Shown: in pieces, positions 5,624-7,368 of the stretch
Layout: each line of letters starts with the position of its first letter
Numbering within the stretch: position 1 is the stretch's first letter
Assembly: GCA_955652925.1 (NCBI GenBank)
Contig: CATPCO010000210.1
Span: forward strand, 1 to 7,368
Source: an uncultured Xanthobacteraceae bacterium
GTDB lineage: Bacteria > Pseudomonadota > Alphaproteobacteria > Rhizobiales > Xanthobacteraceae
Length of the DNA stretch: 7,368 nucleotides
Direction of reading: 5' to 3'
Notes under the pieces: generated by a model
What the model was told of the DNA's origin: nothing
What the model saw: the letters and a program-made list of their open reading frames with translations, nothing else
Databases searched by the model: none
Program-made: the position numbers and the translations under genes

Positions 5624-6490
5624 TCAAAATGGACTGATCGGAAAATAGCGCAACCACAGGTCGGTGAAACGGCCCTGCTCCCATACCCGGAACAGCGCCC
5701 AGTTCATCGCGAGCCGCATGAGATCATTGCCCCGCTTGACTGCGATGCCAATGCCTTCACCGAAATAGCGGCTATCCATGTAGGGGCCGCCGCGGAACCC
5801 GCAGCAGTTTTCCGAATCGGTGCCGTTGAGCCAGAACGCGAGCGAGATGGCATCCCCGAACAGGAGATCTACGTCGCCTCGGCGCAGTGCCAACCGGGCG
5901 ACGTCCGCACTGGGGTAAGAACGTATATCGGCTTCGGTGAATAAGGCCTTGAGATAGGCCTCGTGCGCGGTGCCCGCGACAACCGCGACTTTCTTCCCTT
6001 CCAGCCGCTCCGGCAGCGCGTCATCGATGGGTGAGTCGCGTCTGGTCACAAATCGCGCCGGGGTGCGGTAATACGGATCGCTGAAATCGACCTTGGTGCG
6101 CATCTCAGGCGTGGTTGCGATCGAGGCGATGGCCGCGTCCCCCTGGTTGGCGTTGAGCGCAGTAACCAGGGTTTCGAACTTGCGCATCTGAATCGTGCAG
6201 GCGAGCTTGAGCTCCTCGCACATCATGCGCGCGAGGTCGACATTGAAACCTTGGGGATTCCCGTCCGCTCCGGCGAAATTGAAGGGCGGGTAATCGATCT
6301 CGGTCAGGAACCGGATCGCGCTCACACGGGAAAGATCCGGCTTCTCCGGCCGCCGGCGCGGATCCCAGAAACCGGGCACACGCACATCGCCGGTGCCGAG
6401 CTGCGCCTCGGCCTGCTGGCCGCCGACCAAAAAGGCCGTGACCACGCAGATGACGACCGAGAGGAAGAGCTTTCGAACGAGGAGTGTCAC
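5624..6490 (-). CDS. Exported amino-acid-type solute-binding protein
   Basis: A 288-residue precursor of family 3 periplasmic binding proteins (PF00497), which bind polar amino acids or similar small acids for ABC uptake or sensing. A clear signal peptide covers 1-29 (basic start, hydrophobic core 9-22, cleavage after AEA at 27-29). A charged linker follows (about 34-58), then the domain: IDYPPFNF (65-72), GFNVDLARMM (81-90), ATTPEMRTKVDFSDPYY (125-141) with ligand-carboxylate-binding R131, GTAHEAYL (173-180), and GDVDLLFGDA (205-214) with D213 where amino-nitrogen-binding Asp usually sits. C91 and C98 match the small disulfide of HisJ/ArtJ-type proteins. The GTG at 6490 is chosen because it starts the signal peptide cleanly and AGG lies 9 bases upstream; the frame is open to 6619 but that part crosses the palindromic repeat and the sco end. 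No permease or ATPase genes are adjacent, so it may work with a distant transporter or as a sensor. Confidence 0.9.
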   Translation of the reverse strand: MTLLVRKLFLSVVICVVTAFLVGGQQAEAQLGTGDVRVPGFWDPRRRPEKPDLSRVSAIRFLTEIDYPPFNFAGADGNPQGFNVDLARMMCEELKLACTIQMRKFETLVTALNANQGDAAIASIATTPEMRTKVDFSDPYYRTPARFVTRRDSPIDDALPERLEGKKVAVVAGTAHEAYLKALFTEADIRSYPSADVARLALRRGDVDLLFGDAISLAFWLNGTDSENCCGFRGGPYMDSRYFGEGIGIAVKRGNDLMRLAMNWALFRVWEQGRFTDLWLRYFPISPF

Positions 6491-6514
6491 GCGCAGTAGC
6501 CTGGATGGGCAGCA

Positions 6515-6550
6515 TGTAGGTTGGGTCGAGCGCTTGCGAGACCCAACATC
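6515..6550. repeat. REP-like dispersed palindrome between sco and the binding-protein gene
   Basis: GTTGGGTC (6520-6527) and GACCCAAC (6540-6547) form a perfect 8-bp inverted repeat. The 12-base interior, GAGCGCTTGCGA, can add a GC pair pair across a small internal loop. The flanks (TGTAG before, ATC after) and the interior match the widespread proteobacterial palindrome of the form GTAGGTTGGGTnGAGCG...CGnnACCCAACATC, as I remember it. It begins one base after the sco stop and ends 24 bp before the next start. In RNA it would be a stable intergenic stem-loop, which could protect the sco message or lower downstream expression. No T tract follows on the minus strand, so it is not a standard terminator. 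Confidence 0.7.
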
Positions 6551-6551
6551 G

Positions 6552-7139
6552 TCACATGTACCGGCGCAGATCGGCGGCCGCGGCTTCGGTCGTGCGCTTG
6601 AGGCTGAAGGTGGAAACAAAGCGGCCGTCCTTATCCATGAGATAGATCACCGCCATGTGATCCATGGTGTAGCCGCCGTCGTCCAGAGGAACTTTCTTGT
6701 AATAGGCTCGATAAGCCTTGGCGACCGCCGCGATTTGGGCGGGGTCACCGGTGAGCCCCTCAACGTGCGGATCAAAGTTGGACAGATAATCCTTCATCAC
6801 GGCCGCGGTGTCGCGCTCCGGATCAACGGTAATGAACAGGGCACGGGCTCGGTCGGCGTCCGGGCCGAGCGCGCGCAGCATTTCCGATATCTCAAACAGG
6901 GTCGTGGGACAGATGTCGGGACAGTGGGTATATCCAAAAAACACCAGGAATGGATGTCCTTTGAAATCCTCGTCGGTCACTGTTCGACCATTCTGATCCG
7001 TGAGCCGGAAGGGGCCACCGATGGCGGCAACCTGCTGGACGGCAGGGCCCGCAAGCAGGAGCGCAAGGCCGGCGCAAGCCACCAGGCCGGCAAGGAAGGC
7101 CACGCTGATGGCAAGGATACGGATGTTGCGCACAGTCAC
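6552..7139 (-). CDS. SCO1/SenC family copper protein
   Basis: A membrane-anchored periplasmic thioredoxin-fold protein that binds copper and helps build the CuA site of cytochrome c oxidase, or keeps its cysteines reduced. It has 195 residues, normal for the family. An N-terminal signal-anchor helix spans about 6-30. The domain begins GGPFRLTDQNGR (41-52), followed by FLVFFGYTHCPDICP (64-78) with the copper cysteines C73 and C77, FITVDPERDT (102-111), and the third ligand H161 in TMDHMAVIYLMD. All three copper ligands are therefore present. The start is GTG at 7139, with a second GTG two codons in; AAAGAA upstream is a weak ribosome site. The stop at 6554-6552 abuts the REP-like palindrome. 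A 56-residue membrane protein is encoded 25 bp upstream. No oxidase subunit genes are in the window. Confidence 0.95.
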   Translation of the reverse strand: MTVRNIRILAISVAFLAGLVACAGLALLLAGPAVQQVAAIGGPFRLTDQNGRTVTDEDFKGHPFLVFFGYTHCPDICPTTLFEISEMLRALGPDADRARALFITVDPERDTAAVMKDYLSNFDPHVEGLTGDPAQIAAVAKAYRAYYKKVPLDDGGYTMDHMAVIYLMDKDGRFVSTFSLKRTTEAAAADLRRYM

Positions 7140-7164
7140 GGTTCTTTGCCCGAGCAGAGAGCCT

Positions 7165-7335
7165 TCACAAACATGCTGCGATGCCAGCCGCGATCATGTC
7201 AAAGAACACAGCCGCGCCGTATTGCGCCCATAGCACAAGCGTGCCTCCCAACAGAATGCCCATCGCCCCCGCGATAACGAGGAGCGAGCGGGGAAATCGA
7301 GACGATCGCACCGTTTCGGAGGCGGCTGTCTGCAT
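7165..7335 (-). CDS. Small membrane protein preceding sco
   Basis: A 56-residue hydrophobic protein of unknown function. After a polar, basic start (1-16, with R10, R13, R16) come a likely membrane helix (17-36, SLLVIAGAMGILLGGTLVLW) and a second hydrophobic stretch (39-56) with YGAAVFFDMIAAGIAACL, ending almost at the stop codon. I recall similar short proteins with a YGxAVFxxMIxAGxAAC ending next to sco genes in Bradyrhizobium-like genomes, which supports a real gene and a possible part in oxidase assembly; that role is inference from position only. The ATG at 7335 is preferred; a GTG at 7362 in frame adds nine residues and crosses a palindrome. No good ribosome site is visible for either. 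The sco start lies 25 bp downstream, so the two are probably co-transcribed. Confidence 0.72.
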   Translation of the reverse strand: MQTAASETVRSSRFPRSLLVIAGAMGILLGGTLVLWAQYGAAVFFDMIAAGIAACL

Positions 7336-7343
7336 GGGTCGGC

Positions 7344-7356
7344 ACCGTTGAACGGT
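7344..7356. promoter_or_regulatory. Odd palindrome before the sco-operon small gene
   Basis: ACCGTT (7344-7349), one central base, then AACGGT (7351-7356) make a perfect 13-bp palindrome ending 8 bp before the ATG of the 56-residue protein. Its place near the right edge, just upstream of the first visible gene of the minus-strand run, suits an operator or a leader hairpin. The promoter itself is probably partly outside the window, so neither role can be tested here. Confidence 0.3.
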
Positions 7357-7368
7357 CCACACATAGGG

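Noticed and set aside
1..7368. CRISPR array, transposon, phage, toxin-antitoxin or defence system
   Set aside because: No spaced direct repeats, transposase or integrase motifs, or small toxin-like gene pairs were found; genes are housekeeping or small conserved families.

Overview
The window looks like chromosomal housekeeping DNA from a GC-rich alphaproteobacterium of the Hyphomicrobiales (Bradyrhizobium/Rhodopseudomonas/Xanthobacteraceae neighbourhood). This rests on a class I lysyl-tRNA synthetase in a bacterium, a class 2 (quinone-linked) dihydroorotate dehydrogenase preceded by a DUF952 gene, two small proteins resembling families I know mainly from this order (TIGR03809 and DUF6460), and a sco gene preceded by a tiny membrane-protein gene. 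The organism is inferred from gene content; no marker gene was compared.

Layout, left to right. Positions 1-255 hold a strong rho-independent terminator for a gene outside the window, a near-repeat of its T-rich tail, and a leader with two copies of the 8-bp palindrome TCGCGCGA; I see no gene there. Two small + strand genes follow (256-537, TIGR03809-like; 573-893, DUF6460-like membrane protein). Converging on them is a minus-strand pair, DUF952 then pyrD (2382 down to 944), joined by a 4-bp GTGA stop/start overlap. Divergent from DUF952 is an exported alpha-carbonic anhydrase (2438-3187, +). It converges, with only 9 bp between, on a five-gene minus-strand run (7335 down to 3197): 56-residue membrane protein, SCO1/SenC copper protein, exported amino-acid-type binding protein, class I LysRS and a TauE/SafE-type exporter. 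Gaps within this run are 15-61 bp, so it is probably one transcription unit, possibly punctuated by a REP-like palindrome after sco.

Functions are mixed: pyrimidine synthesis, tRNA charging, copper delivery to cytochrome oxidase, periplasmic CO2/bicarbonate interconversion and anion export. The run reads as co-located housekeeping genes, not one pathway. The small membrane protein and SCO fit cytochrome-oxidase biogenesis. The binding protein has no permease genes within the window.

I found no mobile element, CRISPR array, RNA gene, defence system or clearly undescribed system. The points most worth a second look are small: a hairpin that would sequester the DUF952 start codon, a REP-like palindrome abutting (and perhaps supplying) the sco stop codon, and short palindromes upstream of two uncharacterised genes.
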